Assembly (NCBI RefSeq): GCF_000238315.3
Contig: NZ_CP011924.1
Location: 124,001-188,000, forward strand
From: Pseudoalteromonas piscicida
Lineage (GTDB): Bacteria > Pseudomonadota > Gammaproteobacteria > Enterobacterales > Alteromonadaceae
Direction: 5' to 3'
Length of the DNA stretch: 64,000 nt
Positions within the stretch are counted from its first letter, which is position 1. Each line of letters starts with the position of its first letter. Shown here in pieces: positions 1-8,674 of this stretch. Below the pieces are notes generated by a model, which saw nothing but the letters and a program-made list of their open reading frames with translations, ran no database searches and had not been told where the DNA came from. Both the position numbers and the translations under genes were made by a program.

Positions 1-720
1 AATGCCGAAGTGGGGAAAGCTCAGCATAATGTAAACTTTCTTGCTTTTATTGTGCCTATTTTACTTTGGTTAAGTGCTTCTTTTGTTGTGATTGGAGTTG
101 GTGCTGGCAATGGGTGGCAAGTGTTTGCGGGGAGTTTAATTGTAGTTTTATTGTGCACTTCAATATTATTAATTGCGGTGCTTATTGTAGAGATGTTTAT
201 AGAACATCGCAGCGAAGATAAAAAGAGCCGAGAAATGTGGCTTGTACGCGCGTTAATTTATATTCCTACCTATTTATTCTTATTATGGATGTGTGTTGAT
301 GGTGATGATGAGCTGGTGAATGGTACCAGTGTGGTTTTTCACTTCTTTTACCTGGGTTTTATTGCGGCTTTCTTTTCATTTATCGGGCCCTCCAAGCAAT
401 TTAAAGCTTGGGTATTGCAGTCTCAGCAATTTTATCAATACATTAAACTTAAGAGTCAGCACTGCTTCGCTGAAGGGGTCGAAAAAGCAGAGTACGAAGC
501 ATTGTTACCTTATGCGTATGCATTTGGTTTGTTGAATGAGTGGATTAAAGGGTATGAGGCCTACCTAACAGCTGAGCTGGACGACACTATGCCTTTGATC
601 CCTTGGATCCGGTATAAAAAAATTACCGAGCCGAGAGAATTAAAGCAACATTTAAGTTGTCTTGAAGCGGTCATGCCTGCAATATCATGTTTGGCCTATG
701 ATAAAAATATTGCGTATTAG
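1..720 (+). CDS. Hypothetical multi-pass membrane protein (5' end outside window)
   Basis: The reading frame is open from the first base to the stop at 718-720. A GTG at 10 could start it, but there is no ribosome binding site before it, so the gene more likely begins upstream of the window. Hydrophobic stretches near residues 8-30, 33-60, 78-97 and 107-127 (counted from the GTG) suggest about four membrane helices, followed by a soluble C-terminal half of roughly 110 residues. I do not recognise a family. The next gene starts 71 bp downstream on the same strand with its own Shine-Dalgarno, so co-transcription is possible but not shown. Confidence 0.6.
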   Translation, partial: NAEVGKAQHNVNFLAFIVPILLWLSASFVVIGVGAGNGWQVFAGSLIVVLLCTSILLIAVLIVEMFIEHRSEDKKSREMWLVRALIYIPTYLFLLWMCVDGDDELVNGTSVVFHFFYLGFIAAFFSFIGPSKQFKAWVLQSQQFYQYIKLKSQHCFAEGVEKAEYEALLPYAYAFGLLNEWIKGYEAYLTAELDDTMPLIPWIRYKKITEPRELKQHLSCLEAVMPAISCLAYDKNIAY

Positions 721-791
721 GGTCTGTTGCTAACGTAAGCAGTAATTTGACAACCGCACCTGATGAATAACTTAAACGAAAGGAGTGTGCT

Positions 792-1694
792 ATGCCATCC
801 GCAAACTTACTTGCCTTGCTCGATGATGTCGCTGCGCTAACAAAATTAGCCGCAACGAAAACCGCTCCGGTGTTAGGAGACGATCTTGCCGTCAACGCAG
901 AGCAACTATCGGGCGGGATCAAACCAGATCGGGAGCTTGCAGTGGTATGGAAGGTGTTTAAAGGCTCCTTGCTGAACAAGTTTATTTTGGTGCCCGTTGC
1001 TTTGGCTTGCAGTTACTTTGCGTCGTTTATGATCCCCATTATGCTAATTTTAGGGGCGCTGTATTTGCTGTTCGAGGGCGGCGAAAAAATTCTCCACGCT
1101 ATTTTTCACCGTCAGGAGCAACAGCAAGAAACCGATGAGTTTGTCAAAGCGCTTGAGGATGAGCGTGTTGACTTGGTCGAGTTTGAAAAAGACAAAATCA
1201 AGGGCGCTATTGTTACCGACTTTGTTCTGTCGGCGGAAATTATCATTATTGCGCTGGGTGCGATTGCTGATCAGCCTTTTGAAAAGCAAGCAATAGTCCT
1301 TTCGTTAATTGGGCTTGCACTGACAGTCGGGGTCTACGGGATTGTGGCCTTGATTGTTAAGCTTGATGATATTGGTTTAGCCATGATTAAGGACGCAAGT
1401 AAGACTACACTTGCGGCGATAAAACGTGGGGTGGGTAAGGGGCTGCTTTATTTTGCCAACGGTCTGATGAAGTTTTTGTCGGTCGCCGGTGTGCTGGCAA
1501 TGCTTTTAGTTGGCGTTGATATTTTGGCTCACCAGTTCCACTTACTCGAAGAAATTGTTCACGCTATTGAAAAGCTGATCCCTGCAATAAGCTGGCTTTT
1601 GAATATTATCGCCAAGCTTGGCTTGGGGGCGGTGATTGGTGTCATTATTGCGGCGGTGCTAAGTCAGTTGTTGGCAGTGTTTAAAAAAGCATAA
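792..1694 (+). CDS. DUF808 family inner-membrane protein (YedI-like)
   Basis: A 300-residue membrane protein of the DUF808/YedI family, whose function is unknown. The N-terminus (LLALLDDVAALTKLAATKTA) followed by a VLGDDLAVNAEQ segment is the family signature. Several hydrophobic segments follow (about residues 65-95, 145-165, 172-195, 225-250 and 270-295). The region around 95-130 is charged and probably cytoplasmic. The ATG at 792 is preceded by AAAGGAG at a good distance, which supports this start. The length fits the family. It ends just before a strong hairpin at 1701-1732, so it is probably the last gene of its transcript. Confidence 0.88.
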   Translation: MPSANLLALLDDVAALTKLAATKTAPVLGDDLAVNAEQLSGGIKPDRELAVVWKVFKGSLLNKFILVPVALACSYFASFMIPIMLILGALYLLFEGGEKILHAIFHRQEQQQETDEFVKALEDERVDLVEFEKDKIKGAIVTDFVLSAEIIIIALGAIADQPFEKQAIVLSLIGLALTVGVYGIVALIVKLDDIGLAMIKDASKTTLAAIKRGVGKGLLYFANGLMKFLSVAGVLAMLLVGVDILAHQFHLLEEIVHAIEKLIPAISWLLNIIAKLGLGAVIGVIIAAVLSQLLAVFKKA

Positions 1695-1700
1695 ATAATC

Positions 1701-1732
1701 GCAAGTAGCCCGTATATTTCAGGGCTACTTGC
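1701..1732. terminator. Hairpin between convergent DUF808 and sulfatase genes
   Basis: GCAAGTAGCCC (1701-1711) is a perfect inverted repeat of GGGCTACTTGC (1722-1732), with a 10-base loop. It sits between two convergent genes (stops at 1694 and 1745). There is no clean T-run on either side, so it may be a weak or factor-assisted bidirectional terminator or an mRNA 3'-end stabiliser. Confidence 0.65.
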
Positions 1733-1744
1733 AGAGCCTTTCGA

Positions 1745-3520
1745 TTACCTTCTAATCGGCACTTGCTGGTTGACTGGCTTTTGCGGTGCTTCATTGAGGT
1801 TTTGTGGTAATAAACGTTTGGCTTTACGCTGCTCCCGTAGCGTAAATTGAAGCGCTTTTAAAATCCGCGCCTCCAATGGCGTTTCGCAAAACGGGCTTAA
1901 CAGGTTGTTCTCTTCCGTCGGATCTTCACTCAAGTTATAACACTCGTATTCACTGGGAATGAACTGAGAGGTTGTTATTCCGTCAGAGTTGCCAACGCCA
2001 ACGACATTACTCACAGACGATTGCGTGGTAGCCTCATCGTTACCACCAAGATCAACTAAGTTCGGGTCTTGCTCATAGAATCTAGCGTTATCAAAATAAC
2101 GTACAAACTTCCATTTCGTGTCACCGCTGATATCTGGTAGTTGTGTTACCACAGCTTCAATATGGTTCGGTTGGATAATACTATTGTAAGCTTTACCGGT
2201 AAGCATATTCGTCATATCACTGCCAACTTCGATGTTGTCATCGGTCATAAAGTAAATAGCTTCTTCTCGGGGCGACGCTTCACCTAAAATGACGTTGGCT
2301 AGGTTTCGGCCAACGAGTGGCTGTGCTTTACTGTGATCTTTAGCAAGCTGAGTACGAGTTTGCTCAATATCTATATCCGCTAGACCAAGCAGGGTAGGCA
2401 GTAAGTCGATATGTGATGTGGTGATATCAAGCTGTTTAGGTTGATTGAAAAGCACTGGGTTAGAAATAATAAACGGCACGTTTAATACTTCTTGATACGC
2501 GGTGTACCATTTTTGATGTAGACCGCCGTGAGCACCTAGTAGCTCACCATGATCTGAGGTAAAAACGACAATCGTATTTTCATAAAAAGATGACTGCTTT
2601 AACGCGTTAAATACCTGTTCTATATGCTTGTTCACTTCTGCGATAAGGTAGTAATAAAACTGTCGATAGGTTTCATCTGGTGGCTGTGGTAGATACATAT
2701 GCGGGTACATAAGCTGATAGTCTTTTTGGCATCTAGGCTTGTCCATTAAGCTTTCATTTTGGCTTGGGGCTGGCGCAACACTTGGAAGGTTACCGGCTTC
2801 TTTTTCGGCATAAAAGTTGGAAAACCAATCTTTTTGTCCCATTAATACAATGTCGTGTGGGTTTACGAATGAAGAAACCAGTAAAAATGGCGTTTGGTCG
2901 CCGTTTTGTGCCTTTTCTTCAAGTTGTTTAAGGGTTTCACAAACTTGATTGGCAAATCCCGGATCTCGAGATGTACCTGAATTGTTCTCTGCAGCGCCAT
3001 GAGGTTCAGGACCTATCCATTGACTAAAGCCAAACTTATCTAGGCGCTCTGCGCGCTCATAGAGAGCTTGTTTTGCTGGGTAAGGCTCTCCGGTTTCGGA
3101 GTTACTATACAGCGCTTGCTGACTCCCCGGCACGATAATATCCTCATCGGAGAGGTGCCACTTACCACGATAATAGGTTTGATAACCCGCTTCGCGAAAC
3201 CAAGAGCCCATGGTTGGCACGGTATTGGGAGCCAGCCAGAACATATTTTGATCAAATGACGACTTGCCAATTCCAGGTGTTTGGCTGACGCCGTGTAGGG
3301 ATGGATATTGTCCCGTGTAAATGGATGTTCTACTCGGTGCGCATGCCGTTGCTGCTGCATTATGGTTCATAAATTCCATGCCACAGCGGCGCATTTCTGC
3401 CATGCACGCACTGTGCTTGAGTCGATACTCTTTTGCTTGTGAATTTTCGTAGGGCGGAGGAAAACGCTCTTCATCGGTGGTAATGATTAGAAAATTCGGT
3501 TGTTTGCCATTAATCTTCAT
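1745..3520 (-). CDS. Sulfatase (arylsulfatase family, Cys-type)
   Basis: A 591-residue hydrolase of the alkaline-phosphatase-like sulfatase family, expected to cleave sulfate esters. The N-terminal metal motif is NFLIITTDEER, and Cys60 lies in CAPSRTSIYTG, the C-x-P-S-R signature whose Cys is converted to formylglycine by a maturase. A second metal motif, TSDHGELLGAHGG, lies near residues 315-330. No signal peptide is visible, so the enzyme may be cytoplasmic or the true start may differ; the ATG at 3520 is preceded by AAAAGGAG. There is no maturase gene and no glycan-degradation neighbour in the window, so the substrate cannot be inferred. Confidence 0.9.
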   Translation of the reverse strand: MKINGKQPNFLIITTDEERFPPPYENSQAKEYRLKHSACMAEMRRCGMEFMNHNAAATACAPSRTSIYTGQYPSLHGVSQTPGIGKSSFDQNMFWLAPNTVPTMGSWFREAGYQTYYRGKWHLSDEDIIVPGSQQALYSNSETGEPYPAKQALYERAERLDKFGFSQWIGPEPHGAAENNSGTSRDPGFANQVCETLKQLEEKAQNGDQTPFLLVSSFVNPHDIVLMGQKDWFSNFYAEKEAGNLPSVAPAPSQNESLMDKPRCQKDYQLMYPHMYLPQPPDETYRQFYYYLIAEVNKHIEQVFNALKQSSFYENTIVVFTSDHGELLGAHGGLHQKWYTAYQEVLNVPFIISNPVLFNQPKQLDITTSHIDLLPTLLGLADIDIEQTRTQLAKDHSKAQPLVGRNLANVILGEASPREEAIYFMTDDNIEVGSDMTNMLTGKAYNSIIQPNHIEAVVTQLPDISGDTKWKFVRYFDNARFYEQDPNLVDLGGNDEATTQSSVSNVVGVGNSDGITTSQFIPSEYECYNLSEDPTEENNLLSPFCETPLEARILKALQFTLREQRKAKRLLPQNLNEAPQKPVNQQVPIRR

Positions 3521-3671
3521 TACAATCTCCTTTTAACTTGCACAGGGTAAATGCCCACGAAGAGTGTAGTTGAAGATCCTTAGATATTTGCGCTTTATGT
3601 AATTTAATTGTTTTTTTATTTTAAATAATGTGTAAAAACAACATTCTGTCTTTTCTCTACGATAAATAGAA

Positions 3672-3690
3672 AAAGGCCTTATCGGCCTTT
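3672..3690 (-). terminator. Rho-independent terminator of the VWA gene
   Basis: AAAGGCC (3672-3678) and GGCCTTT (3684-3690) form a 7-bp stem with a 5-base loop. Read on the minus strand it runs into TTTTTC, giving a U-tract directly after the 3715-4455 gene. Confidence 0.75.
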
Positions 3691-3714
3691 ATATATGTTT
3701 TGGTATTTGGTGAG

Positions 3715-4455
3715 TTACCAGTCGCCTGGGTCGCCGCCATCTGAGTCGCTGATCTCCTCGTAAGTACCGCCAGTGTCAATACTCAGCTGTTTAAGAAACT
3801 GAAATGTAGGGGTACTAGATACCGACTGAGATGCAGATGAAACATCTAATACATACATCTTATCTTTATTAGCTAGAATATTTTGCACTGTGCCTGTATA
3901 GATTGTGGCATTGAATTGCACAGGTGGTAGCTCAAACAGGTATTTAGAGGTTACGCTCGTTTGCCAATTTGAGCCGCCACAGCTAGAGGCTGGGCTGTCA
4001 TTTTCGCCGCCATCAGTAGAACCATACACTCTTAACAGTGCGCCATTAGCGGCTTCTGTTGAGTAGTTTGCTCTTAACTCATCAGCGCCATCACACATAG
4101 CTTGTGCAAGTGCAGTTAACCCTGAGCACCCTTCTGGATCTAGTTGATAGAGTGCCATCATTGCCGCATTGAAACCGACAAACCCGTTAGTTAGGGATTG
4201 AATTTGACCGCCACTAGCAAACGTTTTCACATTTAGCTGTTGGCCATTAATTGTGGCATCTAAAAAGAACTTTGATACTTTTTGCACTGCTTGTTGCTTT
4301 GAGAACGAACATCGGCTTTGTCCATCTGGGCGTAACGTGTTCATTGAACTACTGCGGTCTAAAAAAAGTACGCCATAAGATTCAGGCGCAGCGAGCGAAT
4401 TGAAACTCGACATTGTGGTTGTCAAAACAATGGCAGATACTAAGATTTTCATCAT
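3715..4455 (-). CDS. Secreted protein with von Willebrand factor A-like domain
   Basis: About 246 residues. I start it at the ATG at 4455 because GGAG lies 6-7 bases upstream; the frame is open 11 codons further. The N-terminus is a signal peptide (KILVSAIVLTTTMSSF, cleavage probably after SLAA). It is followed by GVLFLDRSSSM, which contains the DxSxS MIDAS metal-binding motif typical of VWA domains. Several Cys pairs suggest disulfides in the periplasm or outside the cell. The C-terminus is acidic and Gly-rich (SDSDGGDPGDW). It stands alone, flanked by a terminator and a long AT-rich upstream region. The binding partner is unknown. Confidence 0.75.
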   Translation of the reverse strand: MMKILVSAIVLTTTMSSFNSLAAPESYGVLFLDRSSSMNTLRPDGQSRCSFSKQQAVQKVSKFFLDATINGQQLNVKTFASGGQIQSLTNGFVGFNAAMMALYQLDPEGCSGLTALAQAMCDGADELRANYSTEAANGALLRVYGSTDGGENDSPASSCGGSNWQTSVTSKYLFELPPVQFNATIYTGTVQNILANKDKMYVLDVSSASQSVSSTPTFQFLKQLSIDTGGTYEEISDSDGGDPGDW

Positions 4456-4862
4456 CGTGAACTCCATCTCAAAAGATACCATTTGCATTATCTAATCGGA
4501 AAATCTCACAACAGCGACAAGATATTGTTCAAATGGTGTAAGAAGTATCTGGCTGTACTGCTGATGCAGATACATGATTTGCGCGAGTAAAAAAAATGAA
4601 CTTAATTGGTTGCAAATTTGTTGCGCAGCGTAAGGGTAGGGTAGATTCTGATTTTATCCATTACACCTCATTACAGCGAAAATTTATTTTTTAAAACATA
4701 ACCTTACATTTAGATTTGGCATAAATTTTAGTGTTTTCATGATGTTATGCTTATCTTCCTGATATAATAGCAGTTGCGATTTAGTTTCTAAAAAATATAC
4801 AGTAGGATGAAGTAAACAGTATTCAAAAGTACGAAATAATAAAAACAATGACAGGAAGTTTT
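4456..4862. promoter_or_regulatory. AT-rich intergenic region between divergent genes
   Basis: About 400 bases without a supportable gene, separating the minus-strand VWA gene from the plus-strand esterase. It must contain promoters for both. A TATAAT hexamer at 4763-4768 could be the -10 of the esterase, but I see no convincing -35 at 16-18 bases. No operator-like symmetry was found. Confidence 0.4.
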
Positions 4863-5729
4863 ATGAAGCGATATCTATTTTCTTTCTTAGGTTTAATCGC
4901 CAGCGTAGCTGTTGGTTGGAAGTTTACCCAGTATCAGTCTCATTACACTTCAGATTATGTTGATGTAGTGTTGTCTTCACAAGTGCTTAATGAAGATCGA
5001 AAGGTCTTTATTCGCCTCCCAAAAGAATATGACAAGGCACATAGTTATCCACTCATTATTCGCACCGACGGCAACTTTAATCTCGCGCGGTGGGATGAGG
5101 TACTAAGCAGCCTTGCTGAACAAGGTAGGGTAGAAGATGCAATTTTAGTGTCTATTCCCAATCAATTTTGGACTGAGACCCGCAACCGCGACTTAGTGCC
5201 GCCTTATGCTCGACAAGATGTTGCGATTGAGGCCCGTCCAGAGAGTGACAATGATCCTGCCATTTTTGGTCGTGCAGATCGTTTTTTGCAATTTGTTGAA
5301 AGCGAGCTGTTACCCTATTTAGAAGCTAACTACTCAATTAACGACAACCGTGTATTAAGCGGGTTCTCTGCTGGTGGAAGTTTTGTACTTTATACCATGG
5401 TGACTAAACCAGCGCTTTTTGATGGCTATTTTGCTTTTAGTCCTGCTGCGTGGTACGACGACTCGGTTGTCGTAAAAGAATTCGCAAAAAGCCTAGCCAA
5501 TGTTCAAGGCAAACCTAAGTATATTTACCTCTCCATCGGCGGTGCTGAGAATGACATCATTACGGGGGCATTTCACGGTTTATTAGATGCACTTGAACAA
5601 CATGCGCCTGTCAATGTGCGTTGGGGACACAGCATTAGCGAGGGCGCGGGGCATTCACAAAACCCAGTGGTTTCTGTGCCACTTGCGTTGAGTGAATATC
5701 ATCACTTTAGAAAAAATCAGTTAATGTAA
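4863..5729 (+). CDS. Putative esterase, alpha/beta hydrolase (PF00756 type)
   Basis: A 288-residue alpha/beta hydrolase of the esterase-D/Fes/IroE-like group. The ATG at 4863 is chosen because AGGAAG lies 7 bases before it; an in-frame ATG at 4848 is less likely. A short hydrophobic N-terminus (YLFSFLGLIASVAVGW) would be a signal peptide or anchor. The nucleophile motif GFSAGG puts Ser near residue 169, and a catalytic His is likely in GAGHSQ near the C-terminus. Relatives act on siderophore esters or other esters; no siderophore genes are nearby, so the substrate is open. Its 3' end overlaps the next, convergent esterase gene by 9 bases. Confidence 0.82.
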   Translation: MKRYLFSFLGLIASVAVGWKFTQYQSHYTSDYVDVVLSSQVLNEDRKVFIRLPKEYDKAHSYPLIIRTDGNFNLARWDEVLSSLAEQGRVEDAILVSIPNQFWTETRNRDLVPPYARQDVAIEARPESDNDPAIFGRADRFLQFVESELLPYLEANYSINDNRVLSGFSAGGSFVLYTMVTKPALFDGYFAFSPAAWYDDSVVVKEFAKSLANVQGKPKYIYLSIGGAENDIITGAFHGLLDALEQHAPVNVRWGHSISEGAGHSQNPVVSVPLALSEYHHFRKNQLM

Positions 5730-6896
5730 GTGTTGCAATGCTTTGATTTCAGAGAGCAAATGTTTTTGTTCGCTTTCACTTAGCCCTTCAAGCTTAAGCA
5801 TGGCTTGGTAGGTCTTTAATAGTGATGGCTTATCTCCTTTTTGCTGATAAGCCATCGCCAATTGCTGCAGTGCATTGAGAGACTCTGAGTTGTGCTGGCT
5901 CACAAAGCTAAACAGGTTGATGGCCGCAGTGAAGTTACGTTCGAATAGGGCGGCATACCCGAGCGAAGTCAGCGCACTATAGGGGTAAGTCTTGAGTCCA
6001 TATAGTGACTTAGCGATGGCGACATGATTTTCCAGCTGAGTAACACCGGCAGCAGCTACCTTCAAGGATGGCTGATAATGGTTAAAGAGGTGCTGCAGAC
6101 CATGATAATAGCTTGGGTAGACGACACTCATATGGGTTTCGCCGCTAAAGTGCTGCGCTTTGAAGTCAATGCCATTTGGCTTTCGCCAAGCATCATTAAG
6201 ACGTTGAAATGGCTGCGTTATGATTGCGCTTTCGTCTGCCATGCTGATGTAGATACACTTGTTGATTAACGCTTTTGCCAGTAAGTCATTTAATAATCGC
6301 TCTTTATCCCACCAAAGGCTTGGACTTGCCAACATCACACCATTAAATAAATCGGGTTTTTCAAGTAGCGCATAGGTTGCAAACAGCCCACCGAATGAGT
6401 GTCCTGCTAACGCGCGATAGCCTGATGTGCGATAATGCTTGTCTACGTATGGGATGAGTTCTTTGTCGATAAATTGCAGTAGCATTTTTGCACCGCCCGG
6501 ATTTTGCTGTCGTGTTGGACCTGCAAAATGTCCCAGTACCGCAAGGCTGCCTTTGTGATAAGACGGGGTCAGATCTCGAGTGCGGTGTTCGTTGGTTTCG
6601 ATGGCAACAATGATAAGTTCAGGTATTTTATGTTGTTGTGCCAAGAAGCGAGCCGCCGAAGCGGTATGTTCAAGATTGCTCTGGCCATCAGTCAGATATA
6701 ACACTGGATAGCTTGTTTTACCTTGCTCATAGCTTGGTGGCAGGACGATATGAACCGTTCTTTTTTGCGAAAAATAAGCGGACGAAAGCTGCAGTGTCGA
6801 GTTCGGATCTGCTGAGTTATTAGCAACTGCGCTACCAACTGACAGCAATGTAAAAATAGCCACGATAACAATGTGAGTAACTAACCTAGTTTGCAT
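5721..6896 (-). CDS. Putative esterase with C-terminal TPR-like region
   Basis: A 391-residue exported hydrolase of the same family as its convergent neighbour. A signal peptide (IVIVAIFTLLSVGSAVA) is followed by the esterase domain with GHSFGG (Ser near residue 167) and a probable catalytic His in ETHMS near residue 225. The last about 120 residues look like helical tetratricopeptide repeats (ALTSLGYAALFERNFTAAIN, then LNALQQLAMAYQQKGDK), which are common in this subgroup and may bind a partner. The gene faces the 4863 esterase tail to tail with a 9-bp overlap, so the two are not one transcript. The substrate is unknown. Confidence 0.82.
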   Translation of the reverse strand: MQTRLVTHIVIVAIFTLLSVGSAVANNSADPNSTLQLSSAYFSQKRTVHIVLPPSYEQGKTSYPVLYLTDGQSNLEHTASAARFLAQQHKIPELIIVAIETNEHRTRDLTPSYHKGSLAVLGHFAGPTRQQNPGGAKMLLQFIDKELIPYVDKHYRTSGYRALAGHSFGGLFATYALLEKPDLFNGVMLASPSLWWDKERLLNDLLAKALINKCIYISMADESAIITQPFQRLNDAWRKPNGIDFKAQHFSGETHMSVVYPSYYHGLQHLFNHYQPSLKVAAAGVTQLENHVAIAKSLYGLKTYPYSALTSLGYAALFERNFTAAINLFSFVSQHNSESLNALQQLAMAYQQKGDKPSLLKTYQAMLKLEGLSESEQKHLLSEIKALQHLH

Positions 6897-7017
6897 AACC
6901 GCTCGTTCCCTGCTTAAAAATCATCGCTAATTTAACACGAGTCAAAACGACAAGGAACGGGTTATATAGCAGCGCCTAGGAATTATTTGTGTTGTCTTGA
7001 GCTTTGCAAGGTCACTA

Positions 7018-7587
7018 TTACTCCATTCTCATTGGTGTTTGTGTCTTCTTAAGTAATTTAGAAAAGATAGGTTTTAAGCAAAAAAGAGAAAACACTGAAA
7101 CGATTGCCATCACTAAAATGCCGATCAGTGGAATAGCATAACCAAAGGTAAAACTAGCACCGACCACGTGTCCCAATATGCATTCTGCGCGGTAGATTGG
7201 ATAAAATAATCCAGCTATCAAAAGTCCTAAGGCTGTATACATGGTGAGGCTTTGATAACCGAACTCCCAAAGGGCTGATTGCAACAAGCTAAAGAGTAAC
7301 ATCATAAAGAATGCGACCAAAAACTCAGTAGGAATAACCACGGGTGCTGTTTTTTTAATGCGCTCTGTGCCAATTGCTTTATGTAGCCGCAGTGCAGTAA
7401 GCCAAGCTAATACGGGAATTATGATAATTCCCCATGCGTTAGATATTGCCGGAAAATCAGATCTGTGAAGTAAGTGGTGACTCACTATTCCGCCATTTAA
7501 ATGTTGCCACATCAGCGTTAATATCACGAGCAAGATTGCCGATGTAATTAGGCCTTTGTTGATTTTGTTCGCTTTGACTGAAAGCAT
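7018..7587 (-). CDS. Hypothetical membrane protein, about five helices
   Basis: 189 residues with hydrophobic segments near residues 14-30, 49-66, 86-107, 115-133 and 142-172. No family is recognised. It lies 30 bp downstream of the frameshifted DUF2306 gene on the same strand, with GGAG before its ATG, so the two were probably one transcript divergent from the AraC-type regulator. The pairing suggests a shared membrane role, but none is known. Confidence 0.65.
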   Translation of the reverse strand: MLSVKANKINKGLITSAILLVILTLMWQHLNGGIVSHHLLHRSDFPAISNAWGIIIIPVLAWLTALRLHKAIGTERIKKTAPVVIPTEFLVAFFMMLLFSLLQSALWEFGYQSLTMYTALGLLIAGLFYPIYRAECILGHVVGASFTFGYAIPLIGILVMAIVSVFSLFCLKPIFSKLLKKTQTPMRME

Positions 7588-7617
7588 GTTTCTACTCCTA
7601 ACTGATTAAACTGTAAT

Positions 7618-8450
7618 TTAACTAAAAAAGACGGCTGAAATGCGTGGCCACCACATCATGACAGCGGCCGCGCAAACGCCAATCGCGGTGATCACAAAAC
7701 CTAAGCTCATCATCACCGCGATTATCCACACCGGTGCGCTGGCTTTGGTTTGGCGTTTTGCCCAAAAGTAGAGTTCTGCGAGTGCCATTGGTAGCAGATA
7801 GCAGGCAAACGAAATAAATATATCGATAGGGCCATCTAAGGTTGCGGTATTGCCATTGAAGCTTGGTTGACCATGTACCAACCAAACAAATAAAGACGAA
7901 ACGTCCACACCCCATTAACCAAGAAAAAACTATGTACGGCATAACGTTGATGTGCGGCGATATTTTTTTGTATGGCAGTGCGCCAAGCAAAAAATATCGC
8001 AATGGGAATTAACATACCGTTGAGTGTTATCCCAATGGCACCAACATCGCTTAGCCTAAGACCGGTTACCCAAGTGAGATATAATCCTGTGAGTGCGCCC
8101 GAAATACCGAGAATAAAAAATACGCGTCCGTTGTAGCGGTGAAAGCGTGGAAAGCGTTTTCGCACCGCAGGAATAAGCTGTAATAAACCGCTGGTGGCCA
8201 AAATCACAGCGGGTAAAACATGGCTAAAAAACACCTTGGCATCTTTTGTGTGTCCACTCGCCGGTGAAACCGCTGCACTTTGCTCTGTGAGTCCCACGAT
8301 AAGCGGGATGGCATATAGGCCTAAGATATAAACAGCAAACATCCATTGCCCGAGCAGTGCGATACATATCCAGCTCTTTACGGCACCATTCAATACGCTA
8401 AAGGGACTAAAGAAAAGCCCAGTTGTTTTGGTTAGATTGAGGGAAGACAA
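7618..8450 (-). pseudogene. DUF2306 family membrane protein, disrupted by a frameshift near 7890
   Basis: Two overlapping minus-strand frames together make one DUF2306-type membrane protein of about 275-280 residues. The first (8450-7836) gives the N-terminal about 185 residues, including FHRYNGRVFFILGISGA, IAAHQRYAVHSFF and NGVWTFRLYLF. It then continues with unrelated residues to a premature stop. The second frame (open from 7908 to 7618) resumes with VWLVHGQPSFNGN and further membrane helices (FISFACYLLPMALAELYF, then a C-terminal helix). The switch lies around the T/G-rich stretch near 7885-7895. A single-base indel, real or from sequencing, explains it. DUF2306 proteins are polytopic membrane proteins of unknown role. 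Confidence 0.75.
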
Positions 8451-8674
8451 AATACTTATCCTTATAAATCAATGAACTTGATATATAAAATGACAAGATT
8501 TTGCTATCTCGTCGCTTTGATTTTGAAAATCAAAGCAAAGAAAGTAGGCCGAATTTTAAAAATGGTGGTGTTAAGTTTACTTGACCTGATGTAATGGTTA
8601 TTTACAAAGTTAATTTGAATGCTTTTGGTGTGGCTGTTAGAGTTTCTGTGTCGATCAATATTCCTTCAATCACC

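Noticed and set aside
1745..3520. Polysaccharide utilisation locus around the sulfatase
   Set aside because: No SusC/D, TonB-dependent receptor, maturase or other glycan enzyme is adjacent.
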